The notes under the pieces: generated by a model
The model's database searches: none
Seen by the model: only the letters and a program-made list of their open reading frames with translations
What the model was told of the DNA's origin: nothing
Translations under genes and position numbers: made by a program
Shown here: one piece after another, positions 10,721 through 18,830 of the stretch
How the letters are laid out: each line of letters starts with the position of its first letter
How positions within the stretch are numbered: the first letter of the stretch is position 1
NCBI GenBank assembly: GCA_020628375.1
Contig: JAHDFD010000010.1
Coordinates: 1 to 64,000 of the forward strand
DNA from: Chitinophagales bacterium
GTDB taxonomy: Bacteria; Bacteroidota; Bacteroidia; Chitinophagales; UBA2359
DNA length: 64,000 nucleotides
Direction of reading: 5' to 3'

Positions 10721-10833
10721 CTTCTGCAGTTGTTATGTTATAAAATAGATTGTGATTGTTGAAAATCGAAGGAGTTTGTTTTCTCAATAATAATAATATA
10801 TAATGACTTTAGGCAAGTTTGAAAAAAAAGCTC

Positions 10834-10841
10834 TAACTTTG
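10834..10841 (+). promoter_or_regulatory. Putative -7 promoter box for rimP-nusA
   Basis: TAACTTTG followed by C matches the Bacteroidota -7 consensus TAnnTTTG and lies 53 bp before the likely rimP start. The matching -33 TTTG is not found at standard spacing; only a weak TTTA occurs near 10808. The call rests on the -7 box and its position. Confidence 0.5.
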
Positions 10842-10854
10842 CACTAACTTTTAG

Positions 10855-10884
10855 GAGGGGATATATAATATGTCCCCTCTTTTA
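10855..10884 (+). promoter_or_regulatory. Terminator-like leader hairpin in front of rimP
   Basis: GAGGGGA at 10855-10861 pairs perfectly with TCCCCTC at 10873-10879, with an 11-nt AT loop, and is followed directly by TTTTATTT. The T-tract ends about 8 nt before the ATG at 10894. By position it could attenuate the rimP-nusA transcript or mask initiation. NusA itself modulates hairpin termination, so autoregulation is conceivable, but this is inference. Confidence 0.55.
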
Positions 10885-10893
10885 TTTATAATA

Positions 10894-11382
10894 ATGAGTG
10901 AAGTAATCGATAAGAGAATTAAAGAAGCATTAGAAGAACACTTTGGTAATACAGATGCTTTTTTGGTTGACATTAAACAGTCTGGAGGAACAAAAATTGA
11001 AGTTTACATAGATTGTTTGAACTCTAATGTTACAATTGAGCAATGTGCAGTTACAAGTAGATTCCTTGAAAATATTCTTGAAACGGAATCTTTAGTTCCT
11101 GAGAAATATGTACTGGAGGTATCATCTCCGGGAATGGGAAATCCTTTCAAAGTATTACTACAATACAAGAAGAATATTGGTAAAAATGTAACTGTTCTTG
11201 GTTACGATGGAATCAAAAGGGAAGGATTACTGATAGAATTAACCGATAATGGTTTTGTTTTAGAAGAACACAAGCCTAAATCGAAAAAAAATAAACAGGT
11301 AGAAATCAAACGCCATGACTATCTTTTTGAAGATGTTAAAAGCGTTATCAAATTATTTGAATTTCCTAAAAATAGAGCATAA
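10894..11382 (+). CDS. rimP: Ribosome maturation factor RimP
   Basis: A 162-residue protein from ATG 10894, needed for 30S subunit maturation. It shows the conserved YIDCLNSNVTIEQCAVTSR region (normally D-x-x-x-G-V-x-L-x-x-C) and VLEVSSPGM (family V-S-S-P-G-x-x-x-P-L). A C-terminal SH3-like part follows. An in-frame ATG exists at 10870, but it would put the start inside the leader hairpin and add a hydrophobic tail (SPLLFII) unlike RimP, so 10894 is preferred. The stop TAA overlaps the nusA ATG by one base, indicating translational coupling. The order rimP-nusA-infB is the classic conserved arrangement and supports the assignment. Confidence 0.92.
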   Translation: MSEVIDKRIKEALEEHFGNTDAFLVDIKQSGGTKIEVYIDCLNSNVTIEQCAVTSRFLENILETESLVPEKYVLEVSSPGMGNPFKVLLQYKKNIGKNVTVLGYDGIKREGLLIELTDNGFVLEEHKPKSKKNKQVEIKRHDYLFEDVKSVIKLFEFPKNRA

Positions 11383-12656
11383 TGAACAGTACTAAGTTGA
11401 TTGAATCTTTTCAGGAGTTAAAAGAAATGAAAAACATCAATCGTCCAACAATGATGAAAGTGTTGGAAGAAGTTTTTCGAACAATTATTCGTAGAAAATT
11501 CGGTACGGATGAAAATTGCGATGTAATTGTTAATACTGAAAAAGGAGACTTGGAAATCTGGAGAACAAGAGAGATAGTTGCAAATGGAGATGTTGAAGAT
11601 CCACATTTGCAAATAGAGGTAAAGGAAGCTAACAAACTTAAAGAGGAGCTTGATTTAGATGACGATGATATTGAAGTAGGAGAGGAGATATATGAACAGA
11701 TATTTATCAACGATTTTGGAAGAAGAGCAGTGCTTGCCGCTCGTCAGACATTAAAATCTAAGATCGTTGAAATTGAGAAAGATGAATTGTTCAAGAATTA
11801 TAAAGATCGAGTTGGGGAAATTATAAATGGGGAAGTTTATCAGATCTGGAAAAGGGAAATTCTAGTTATCGATGATGAAGGTAATGAGTTAAGTTTACCA
11901 AAATCTGAAATGATAAAAAGAGATTTCTTTAAAAAAGGTGATCCGATAAGAGCAATTATCAAAGAAGTAGAATTAAGAAATAATTCGCCTATTATACGTT
12001 TGTCAAGAACAAATAATAATTTTCTTGCTAAATTGCTTGAGTTAGAAGTACCTGAAATTTTTGATGGACTGATAACAATAAAGGCAATTGCAAGACATCC
12101 CGGAGAGCGCGCAAAAGTGGCGGTTGAGTCTTATGATGACAGAATCGATCCGGTAGGCGCTTGTGTCGGTATGAAAGGGTCCAGGATTCATGGAATCGTA
12201 AGGGAATTGAAAAATGAAAATATTGATATTATTCCATTTACCGAAAATACAAGTCTTTTCATTCAAAGATGTTTAACACCTGCGAAGATCAATTCAATGC
12301 GAATTAACGAAGACTCAAGAAAGGCATCTGTCTATCTTGATCCGGATGAGGTGTCGAAGGCAATTGGTAAAGGAGGACTGAATATTAAATTGGCTTCTAA
12401 ATTAACGAATTATCAAATTGATGTTTACAGAGATACTGAGGATATCGAAGAGTTTGATGATATAGAATTACAAGAGTTTGCTGATGAGATCGATCAGTGG
12501 GTAATAGATGCACTAATTAATATTGGATGCGATACTGCCCGATCGGTATTAAGACTCAAGCCTGAAGAGGTGGTAAGACGTGCTGATTTAGAAGAAGAAA
12601 CCGTTTTGGAAGTGTTTAAAGTATTAACTGAAGAATTTGAAAGTAATGATTCTTAA
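11382..12656 (+). CDS. nusA: Transcription termination/antitermination factor NusA
   Basis: A 424-residue NusA, which binds RNA polymerase and nascent RNA and modulates pausing, termination and antitermination. The N-terminal polymerase-binding domain covers about residues 1-130 and the S1 domain about 144-208. Two KH domains follow, with GxxG loops GMKG at 263-266 and GKGG at 329-332. The C-terminal 50 residues form a helix-hairpin-helix-like tail (IGCDTARSVLRL...). It is shorter than the 495-residue E. coli protein and has only one such tail, lacking the second acidic repeat; this is common outside Proteobacteria. Its ATG overlaps the rimP stop. An acidic insert (LDLDDDDIEVGEE, about 90-102) lies in the N-domain. 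Confidence 0.96.
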   Translation: MNSTKLIESFQELKEMKNINRPTMMKVLEEVFRTIIRRKFGTDENCDVIVNTEKGDLEIWRTREIVANGDVEDPHLQIEVKEANKLKEELDLDDDDIEVGEEIYEQIFINDFGRRAVLAARQTLKSKIVEIEKDELFKNYKDRVGEIINGEVYQIWKREILVIDDEGNELSLPKSEMIKRDFFKKGDPIRAIIKEVELRNNSPIIRLSRTNNNFLAKLLELEVPEIFDGLITIKAIARHPGERAKVAVESYDDRIDPVGACVGMKGSRIHGIVRELKNENIDIIPFTENTSLFIQRCLTPAKINSMRINEDSRKASVYLDPDEVSKAIGKGGLNIKLASKLTNYQIDVYRDTEDIEEFDDIELQEFADEIDQWVIDALINIGCDTARSVLRLKPEEVVRRADLEEETVLEVFKVLTEEFESNDS

Positions 12657-12707
12657 AACTCTGACAAAAAAATGGTGTAAATGACTAAATTTGCTCAAAA
12701 CTGAAAT

Positions 12708-12715
12708 TATCTTTG
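12708..12715 (+). promoter_or_regulatory. Putative -7 promoter box for infB
   Basis: TATCTTTG in the 93-bp nusA-infB gap matches the Bacteroidota -7 consensus and lies 34 bp before the infB ATG. A TTTG at 12690-12693 is closer than the usual spacing, so the -33 element is uncertain. It implies that infB can be transcribed independently of rimP-nusA. Confidence 0.45.
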
Positions 12716-12749
12716 TTGGGCACATTATAATTAAAATAAGTAAAGCCGA

Positions 12750-15700
12750 ATGGCAGAAAACAAACCAAAGAAACTATTAAAAGTAGCTAAGGAATTTAAC
12801 CTTGGTTTGGATTCTATTGTCGAGTTCCTGAATAAAAAAGGATTTGAGATAGATGCCAAACCTATGGCAAAAGTTACTCCTGAAATGTACGATGTGCTTT
12901 TAGATCAATTTGAAGGCGATCGCCGCTTAAAGGAAAGAGCTGAACAACTTGAGTTGGCTAGTTCCCTTAAAGAAGCTCGTCAGGAAAAAAGAGAAGAAAC
13001 CAGCACACCTGTTATAGAAGAAGTACCACCTCCAGCATCTGAGCAACCAGTAGTTGAAGAGGTTCAACAAGAAGTGCCAGAACCAAAAGAACCGGAACCA
13101 GAATCAGTACCAGTGATTGAACCTGTATTGGAAGAAGTAGCTCCAGTAGCCGAACCTGAGCCTGAAGTCGAACCAGAACCAGAACCTGTTCCGGTAGTTG
13201 AAGAACCAGAACCTATTGTAACTGCTGAGAAGCCGCAAGAAAAAGAGGTGATCGTAGTAGAAGAGCTGAAAGTTGAAGAACCAACAATTGAAATTAAAGA
13301 AGCTCCGAAAGTAGAAGCACCCGTTGAAAAAGTAGTAGAAGACGATTCTGGATTGAAAGTCTTAGGTAAGATAGACCTTTCTGAAGTAAGAGGAAAAGGT
13401 AAGAAGAAAAAGGAAACTAAAAAACCTGTTATAGAGACTAAAAAACAGGAACCTAAAGCTGTAGATAAAAAGCCTGAAACTGTTAAAGAGCAAACTGCAC
13501 CTGAAAAGGTTGTTTCTACTCCAAAACCAGAAGCGAAAGTTACAACTACTTCAGACAAAAAAGTAGTAAAACCTTCAACTCCAGTTAAAGATCAGAAGAA
13601 AGTAGCTGATAAGAAAGAAGCTAAGGAAGACGAAAATTTTATTAAAACTAAAAAACACAATCTTACCGGTCCGAAAGTTCTTGGTAAAATTGAATTGCCA
13701 ACCAAGTCTGAGAAAAAGTCTAAGTCTTCTAATAATAAAAGAGACAATAATCAGGGTGGAAGTAATAATAAGAAAAAGCCTAGGAAAAGAATCCAGTCTA
13801 AGCGTGTCAATGTAGCTCGAGAAAGCAAAAAAATTGATAGAAGAAATCACAAGAATAATAGACGTGGTGGAAATAACAGACAGCAGCAAGAGCAAGCTAC
13901 TGTATCTGAGAAAGCGATTCAGGATAAGATAAAAGCAACAATGGCGCGTATAAGCGGTCCTAAAAAGAATCAGGGACAGCGCCGTCGTAGAGAGAAAAGA
14001 GCCAATATTGCTGAACGTACAGCACAACAGGAACTAGAAGCTCAATTACAGGAAAGTATATTAGAAGTTACTGAGTTTATTACTGTTAGTGAATTAGCCA
14101 GCATGATGAATGTAGGCGCAACTGAAGTAATAACAGCTTGTATGAGCTTAGGTGCAATCGTATCTATTAATCAAAGATTAGATGCTGAGATCATTGAAAT
14201 AGTTGCTGAAGAGTTTGGATTTGAGGTTAAATTCATAGACATTGCCGAAGAAGAGGATGCAGAGGTTGAAATTGAAGATGATCCGGCAGATCTAGTGGAA
14301 CGTTCTCCTATTGTTACAGTGATGGGACACGTTGATCATGGTAAAACCTCTTTGTTGGATTATATCCGAAATGCAAACGTTATTGCTGGTGAGGCCGGTG
14401 GAATTACACAACACATCGGTGCGTATGAAGTGAAAACTAAAGATGGTAAGAAAATTACTTTCTTAGATACTCCAGGACACGAGGCCTTTACCGCTATGCG
14501 TGCAAGGGGAGCAAAAATTACCGATATTGCTGTTATCGTTATTGCTGCCGATGATGCTGTAATGCCTCAAACAAAAGAAGCGATAAGCCACGCACAAGCA
14601 GCTGGTGTACCGATGGTTTTTGCACTGAATAAGATCGATAAAGAAGGAGCAAATCCTGATAGGATCAAAGAGCAATTAGCACAACTGAATGTTATTGTTG
14701 AAGAGTGGGGAGGTACATACCAATCTCAGGAGATTTCTGCTAAAAAAGGTATCAATATCGACGAATTACTCGAAAAAATACTTGTTGAATCTGAACTTCT
14801 TGAATTGAAAGCAAACCCTGATAGGATGGCTGTTGGTTCAGTGCTGGAAGCTTCACTTGATAAAGGTAGAGGTTATGTAACAAATATCCTTGTTCAAACA
14901 GGAACCTTGAGAAAAGGTGATGTACTTGTAGCCGGAGCACATTTTGGTAGAGTGAAAGCAATGTTCGATGAACGTGGCAAGCAACTAAAAGAAGCAGGAC
15001 CTTCAACGCCGGTACTTGTTTTAGGATTGAATGGTGCACCACAAGCAGGTGAGCGAATTAAAGTTTACGATTCAGAAGGAGAGGCTAAAGAAATTGCACA
15101 ACGTCGTGAATTGATTCTGAGAGAGCAGGGAAGAAGAGCTAAGAAACATATTACGCTTGAAGAGATCGGTCGCCGATTGGCACTAGATAACTTCCAGGAG
15201 CTGAACCTGATCGTTAAAGGTGATGTGGATGGTTCTGTTGAAGCATTATCGGATTCATTGATCAAACTTTCGACTGAAGAGATTCAAGTGAATGTTATTC
15301 ATAAGTCAGTTGGGCAGATCACAGAAACAGATGTTTTATTAGCAACTGCTTCAGATGCCATCATCGTTGGTTTCCAGGTTCGTCCTTCTATGCAGGCGCG
15401 TAAATTAGCAGAAAAGGAAGATATTGATATACGTATGTATTCTATCATCTACGATGCTATTGAAGAGATCAAATCTGCAATGAAAGGCTTAATGAAGCCT
15501 AAGTTCGAGGAGAAAGTTGTTTGTAACATAGAAGTCAGAGACGTGTTCAAGATCAGTAAAGTTGGTACTATTGCAGGTTGTTACGTTCTCGATGGAAAGG
15601 TTTCAAGAAATACTAAAGTGAGATTGATAAGAGATGGTATTGTAAAATATTCTGGTGAACTAGCTTCTTTAAAACGCTTTAAAGATGATGTGAAAGAAGT

Positions 15701-15800
15701 TGCTTCTGGATATGAGTGTGGATTGAATATTAAAAATTATAATGATATTAAAGTCGGTGATATAATCGAAGGATATGAAAATGTTGAAATTAAAATTTAA
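12750..15800 (+). CDS. infB: Translation initiation factor IF-2
   Basis: A 1016-residue IF-2, the GTPase that places initiator tRNA on the ribosome. An IF2-N helical domain at about residues 8-55 is followed by a long disordered linker. The linker is first Glu/Pro/Val-rich (about 85-195, many PEPEP and VEEP runs) and then Lys/Arg/Asn-rich (about 205-430). A second IF2-N-like segment lies at about 455-505. The G domain has GHVDHGKT at 526-533, DTPGHE at 573-578 and NKID at 627-630. Domains II, III and the fMet-tRNA-binding C-terminal domain follow. The length fits Bacteroidota IF-2 with its expanded N-terminus. It is the last gene of the rimP-nusA-infB cluster. The low-complexity linker gives long spurious reading frames on the other strand. 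Confidence 0.97.
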   Translation: MAENKPKKLLKVAKEFNLGLDSIVEFLNKKGFEIDAKPMAKVTPEMYDVLLDQFEGDRRLKERAEQLELASSLKEARQEKREETSTPVIEEVPPPASEQPVVEEVQQEVPEPKEPEPESVPVIEPVLEEVAPVAEPEPEVEPEPEPVPVVEEPEPIVTAEKPQEKEVIVVEELKVEEPTIEIKEAPKVEAPVEKVVEDDSGLKVLGKIDLSEVRGKGKKKKETKKPVIETKKQEPKAVDKKPETVKEQTAPEKVVSTPKPEAKVTTTSDKKVVKPSTPVKDQKKVADKKEAKEDENFIKTKKHNLTGPKVLGKIELPTKSEKKSKSSNNKRDNNQGGSNNKKKPRKRIQSKRVNVARESKKIDRRNHKNNRRGGNNRQQQEQATVSEKAIQDKIKATMARISGPKKNQGQRRRREKRANIAERTAQQELEAQLQESILEVTEFITVSELASMMNVGATEVITACMSLGAIVSINQRLDAEIIEIVAEEFGFEVKFIDIAEEEDAEVEIEDDPADLVERSPIVTVMGHVDHGKTSLLDYIRNANVIAGEAGGITQHIGAYEVKTKDGKKITFLDTPGHEAFTAMRARGAKITDIAVIVIAADDAVMPQTKEAISHAQAAGVPMVFALNKIDKEGANPDRIKEQLAQLNVIVEEWGGTYQSQEISAKKGINIDELLEKILVESELLELKANPDRMAVGSVLEASLDKGRGYVTNILVQTGTLRKGDVLVAGAHFGRVKAMFDERGKQLKEAGPSTPVLVLGLNGAPQAGERIKVYDSEGEAKEIAQRRELILREQGRRAKKHITLEEIGRRLALDNFQELNLIVKGDVDGSVEALSDSLIKLSTEEIQVNVIHKSVGQITETDVLLATASDAIIVGFQVRPSMQARKLAEKEDIDIRMYSIIYDAIEEIKSAMKGLMKPKFEEKVVCNIEVRDVFKISKVGTIAGCYVLDGKVSRNTKVRLIRDGIVKYSGELASLKRFKDDVKEVASGYECGLNIKNYNDIKVGDIIEGYENVEIKI

Positions 15801-16011
15801 TGTTTCAACTTTAGCATTAGAGTATGTTTAAATTTCTATTAACTGAAAACCAATATTTAATGAACCTGATGTTGAAAAATAGTATTTGTTTAACTCGCTA
15901 AACGCACACTATTTTTCTTATTCAGAACCATCAACTATTGATTTTCAATCTAAAATTATTTTCAAACACACTCTTAGATTTACCCGAAATTTATTAAGCG
16001 GTATAAACCTC

Positions 16012-16632
16012 ATGAAAAATATAATATTTTCTTTATTTATTGTTTTGGTTACATTTTCTTCTTGTCAATGGAAAACGACAAAAAATGCACTGAAGCATGG
16101 TGAAAATTTAAAGTCAGCTATCGAATCTTTTGATGGAAACAGACAAAAATTATCGGCTGGTATAGTAAATAGCCTTGAAGGAGTGAGTGTTGCTTTAGCG
16201 AAAGAAGATCAAGATCTTCCTAAAATTTCTAAAGACTTTGAAAAGGAGTGGACAGGCATTCAAAATCGTTATGATAAATTGAAAAAAGACTTCAACAGAG
16301 TTGGTTCAAGCTCAGAAGACTATTTCAATAAATTAGATGAATTGAGTAATAATATTACCAACGATGATCTTAGAAAGCAGGAATTAGCTAAGAATAAGCA
16401 ATTAAGGGTTAAGTGGGAATCAACTTATAACGAAGCTTCTGTTAATATTGATAAAGTAACAAAGGTATTACAGGAAGGTAATGATTTTCACATGGTATTA
16501 GTTGCCTCTAGTATTCGCCAGAAACTAGAACAGAATACAGATGAACTACAAAGAATTTCTGAACAAGCCAAAGTCTTATTAAGAGATTTGGAGGCTTTTT
16601 CCAAAGCAGGTCGAGAGCTTGTTGAAGGTTAA
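16012..16632 (+). CDS. Coiled-coil lipoprotein of unknown function
   Basis: The ATG at 16012 gives 206 residues starting with a lipoprotein signal peptide: MKN, a hydrophobic core, then F-S-S-C as lipobox, with Cys about residue 18. The frame is open further upstream, to about 15886, but the upstream translation has no export signal and lies in intergenic-looking DNA. The mature protein is predominantly charged alpha-helix with heptad-like spacing, probably a coiled coil of about 170 residues, and has no recognised enzymatic motif. It sits between infB and a transporter and is followed by a strong terminator. It could be a periplasmic or outer-membrane-anchored structural protein. I cannot assign a family. 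Confidence 0.75.
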   Translation: MKNIIFSLFIVLVTFSSCQWKTTKNALKHGENLKSAIESFDGNRQKLSAGIVNSLEGVSVALAKEDQDLPKISKDFEKEWTGIQNRYDKLKKDFNRVGSSSEDYFNKLDELSNNITNDDLRKQELAKNKQLRVKWESTYNEASVNIDKVTKVLQEGNDFHMVLVASSIRQKLEQNTDELQRISEQAKVLLRDLEAFSKAGRELVEG

Positions 16633-16663
16633 AAAAATCTTTTCTTTAGGAATCAAAAAATAT

Positions 16664-16697
16664 AACCCCGGAAGTAATTACTTTCGGGGTTTTTTTA
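16664..16697 (+). terminator. Intrinsic terminator after the coiled-coil lipoprotein gene
   Basis: AACCCCGGAAGTAA at 16664-16677 pairs with 16678-16691, with one G-U pair and the innermost pairs forming the loop. It is followed by a run of seven or more T. It lies 31 bp after the stop codon. Confidence 0.9.
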
Positions 16698-16701
16698 TAG
16701 A

Positions 16702-17580
16702 ATGAATCGAAATCAGTTACTAAATCTTGGCATGTTATCCCTATTGGCACTCATTTGGGGTAGCTCATTTATTTTGATTAAGAAGGGATTAACTGCGTTT
16801 TCACCAATTCAAGTTGCTTCGTTAAGAATACTTATAGCAGGAACCATACTATTACTCATAGGATTCAAACACATTTTCAAATTCAAGAAAGAGAAATTTC
16901 TACCACTATTAGGCATCGGACTAGTTGGTAGCGGAATTCCTTCGATCTTGTTCTCAATTGCTCAAACGCAGGTAGCAAGTGCAACATCGGGAGCACTCAA
17001 TTCATTAACACCTTTGTTTACTTTTTTTATTGGCTTGGTTGTATTTAAAGATAAGTTCGATAAGAATAAATTAGGAGGCGTTTTATTGGGATTAATAGGA
17101 GCATTATGCCTTATACTTTTCTCAAATGGTCAATCTGCTGAATTGAATAGTTATGCCTTCTTGATCGTGTTAGCTACTATGTGTTACGGAACAAGCGTAA
17201 ATCTTATTAAAAACTATTTACAAGATGTACCCTCAACAACGATCACACTTTGTTCGTTTCTGTTTATTTTTCCTGTGTTTTTACCGCTACTCATTTACAG
17301 TGGTTTCTTTACAGAAATTAACCTTTCAGATAATGACACCTGGTACGCCTTTATGGCAATAGTTTTATTGGCAGTTCTTGGGACGGCATTTGCTAATGTA
17401 GTTTTTTTCAGATTAGCACAACGTTCATCTGCGCTTTTTGCAGCGAGTGTAACTTATCTGATTCCAATAGTTGCCACTATTTGGGGATTTGTTGATGGAG
17501 AATTAATCAGTATTTCTCACTTCTTAGGCTTATTCCTGATCATTGCCGGTGTTTATTTGGTTGCTCGGAAATCAGCTTAA
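16702..17580 (+). CDS. EamA/DMT-family transporter
   Basis: A 292-residue integral membrane protein with about ten hydrophobic segments arranged as two EamA halves. The first half begins with the typical ALIWGSSFILIKKGL motif, and the second ends in a Y-L-I-P-I-V-A-x-x-W-G segment followed by the last helix (GLFLIIAGVYLVARK). Members of this drug/metabolite transporter superfamily export amino acids, nucleosides or other metabolites. The substrate cannot be read from the sequence. The ATG at 16702 follows directly after the preceding terminator, so the gene probably has little 5' leader. It converges on the next minus-strand gene with a 4-bp overlap of the stop regions. Confidence 0.88.
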   Translation: MNRNQLLNLGMLSLLALIWGSSFILIKKGLTAFSPIQVASLRILIAGTILLLIGFKHIFKFKKEKFLPLLGIGLVGSGIPSILFSIAQTQVASATSGALNSLTPLFTFFIGLVVFKDKFDKNKLGGVLLGLIGALCLILFSNGQSAELNSYAFLIVLATMCYGTSVNLIKNYLQDVPSTTITLCSFLFIFPVFLPLLIYSGFFTEINLSDNDTWYAFMAIVLLAVLGTAFANVVFFRLAQRSSALFAASVTYLIPIVATIWGFVDGELISISHFLGLFLIIAGVYLVARKSA

Positions 17581-17978
17581 ATAACTTTCCGATACAAACG
17601 ACTGTCGATGTAAATCTTTTCCATATTTCGATCAACAGCAACACTTATTGCATGTGGATCAAGATCTCCATCACCTTGTATTTTATCGATGTATAAAGTT
17701 AATAAATGCTCTTCCTCTTTTAAGATCTTATATTTTGCTTTCGCCTTGAACGTTGGGTTTGTTCCCATCATTTCAATATTTTCCTTATCTATTTTATATT
17801 CAAACTTCCAATGTTCGCCGCTTGTTGGTGAAGTGCCTTCCCTTTGCCAATGCCCTAGCATGAATTTTTGCTTAAGGACTTTATTTTTTTTGTTAGTGAT
17901 ATTCAAAAAATAAGTTGCAACAACTACCAAAAAAAGAAAGATCATTCCAGCTAAAAATATATAAACATTATCTACCAT
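17577..17978 (-). CDS. Small single-pass membrane protein, unknown function
   Basis: A 133-residue protein with one N-terminal transmembrane segment (about residues 5-25) and a soluble C-terminal part of about 105 residues rich in Lys, Glu and Asp. The soluble part contains H-W-Q/K aromatic positions and a beta-strand-like pattern, which suggests a small lipocalin-like or beta-sandwich domain. I do not recognise the family. The minus-strand coding is supported by its compact start and stop. Its 3' end overlaps the upstream transporter by 4 bp in convergent orientation. No terminator is visible between the two genes. Confidence 0.65.
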   Translation of the reverse strand: MVDNVYIFLAGMIFLFLVVVATYFLNITNKKNKVLKQKFMLGHWQREGTSPTSGEHWKFEYKIDKENIEMMGTNPTFKAKAKYKILKEEEHLLTLYIDKIQGDGDLDPHAISVAVDRNMEKIYIDSRLYRKVI

Positions 17979-18059
17979 AAGATAAATTTTTATTGTTTCC
18001 AGTTTCTATACTGGTCTTATCAAAACAAAAGAACACAAATGTATATAACTAAGTTCCAA

Positions 18060-18821
18060 TTAAATTTCAATAACTAAGCCATCATAAGCAAGGTGAATTT
18101 TTTCTGGTAATTCTTTACTAACATCTTCATGTTTCCCCATCTGATGACTTAAATGTATGAAATAGGTTTTTTCAGCATTCAATTCTTTAGAAAGGTCTAT
18201 TGCTTCCTGAAGCGTAAAATGAGAAATATGTTTTTCTTTTCTCAGTGCATTCAATACTAATACTTTAGAATTCTTAGCTTTTTCCTTTTCTTCTTCTGAA
18301 ATATAATTAGCATCTGTGATATAAGTAAAATCGCCTATTCTGAAACCCTGAACCGGTAATTTATAGTGCATTACTTCTATCGGAATAATTGTATGATCTG
18401 CAACAGTGAAAGGTGCTTTTGCTATTTCATGTAAATTAACCTCAGGAATACCGGGATATTTATGTTCAGCAAAAATATAAGGGAACATAAGTTTTATATT
18501 CTTATTGGTTATTTCAGAGCCATAAGCGTTTACGTCCTGACCAACTATGAAATTGAAAGCTCTCACGTCATCTAATCCGGCAACGTGATCTCTGTGTGCA
18601 TGCGTAAATAAAATGGCAGATAATTTACGCACATCATACTTAAGCATTTGTTCTCTGAAGTCAGGGGTGGTATCTACAAGAAAGGTTGTTTCATTACTTT
18701 CTATCAAAACAGAAGTTCTCAGTCTTTTATCCCGTTTATCTTTCGATTGACATACTTCACAGGGGCAGGCAATTACCGGTACACCCATAGAAGTTCCTGT
18801 TCCTAAGAAAGTGATTTTCAT
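18060..18821 (-). CDS. MBL-fold metallo-hydrolase (PhnP/RNase Z-like)
   Basis: A 253-residue metallo-beta-lactamase-fold hydrolase. It opens with FLGTGTSMGVP, has a CPCEVC metal-binding Cys cluster at 19-24 and the metal-binding motif HAHRDH at 74-79. Further ligands appear as the Asp of YITDANY and the C-terminal HLSHQ. The layout resembles PhnP-type cyclic phosphodiesterases and related cytoplasmic MBL proteins. The physiological substrate in Bacteroidota is unknown. It lies 9 bp downstream of purL on the same strand, so it is probably cotranscribed, but a purine-pathway role does not follow from that. Confidence 0.85.
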   Translation of the reverse strand: MKITFLGTGTSMGVPVIACPCEVCQSKDKRDKRLRTSVLIESNETTFLVDTTPDFREQMLKYDVRKLSAILFTHAHRDHVAGLDDVRAFNFIVGQDVNAYGSEITNKNIKLMFPYIFAEHKYPGIPEVNLHEIAKAPFTVADHTIIPIEVMHYKLPVQGFRIGDFTYITDANYISEEEKEKAKNSKVLVLNALRKEKHISHFTLQEAIDLSKELNAEKTYFIHLSHQMGKHEDVSKELPEKIHLAYDGLVIEI

Positions 18822-18830
18822 AATTAAAAT

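Noticed and set aside
13064-14027. Minus-strand frames opposite the infB linker
   Set aside because: Low-complexity antisense of the Glu/Pro- and Lys-rich IF-2 linker; no conserved features.
16012-16632. Assignment of the coiled-coil lipoprotein to a named DUF family
   Set aside because: I could not match its motifs to any remembered family, so it is left as unknown.
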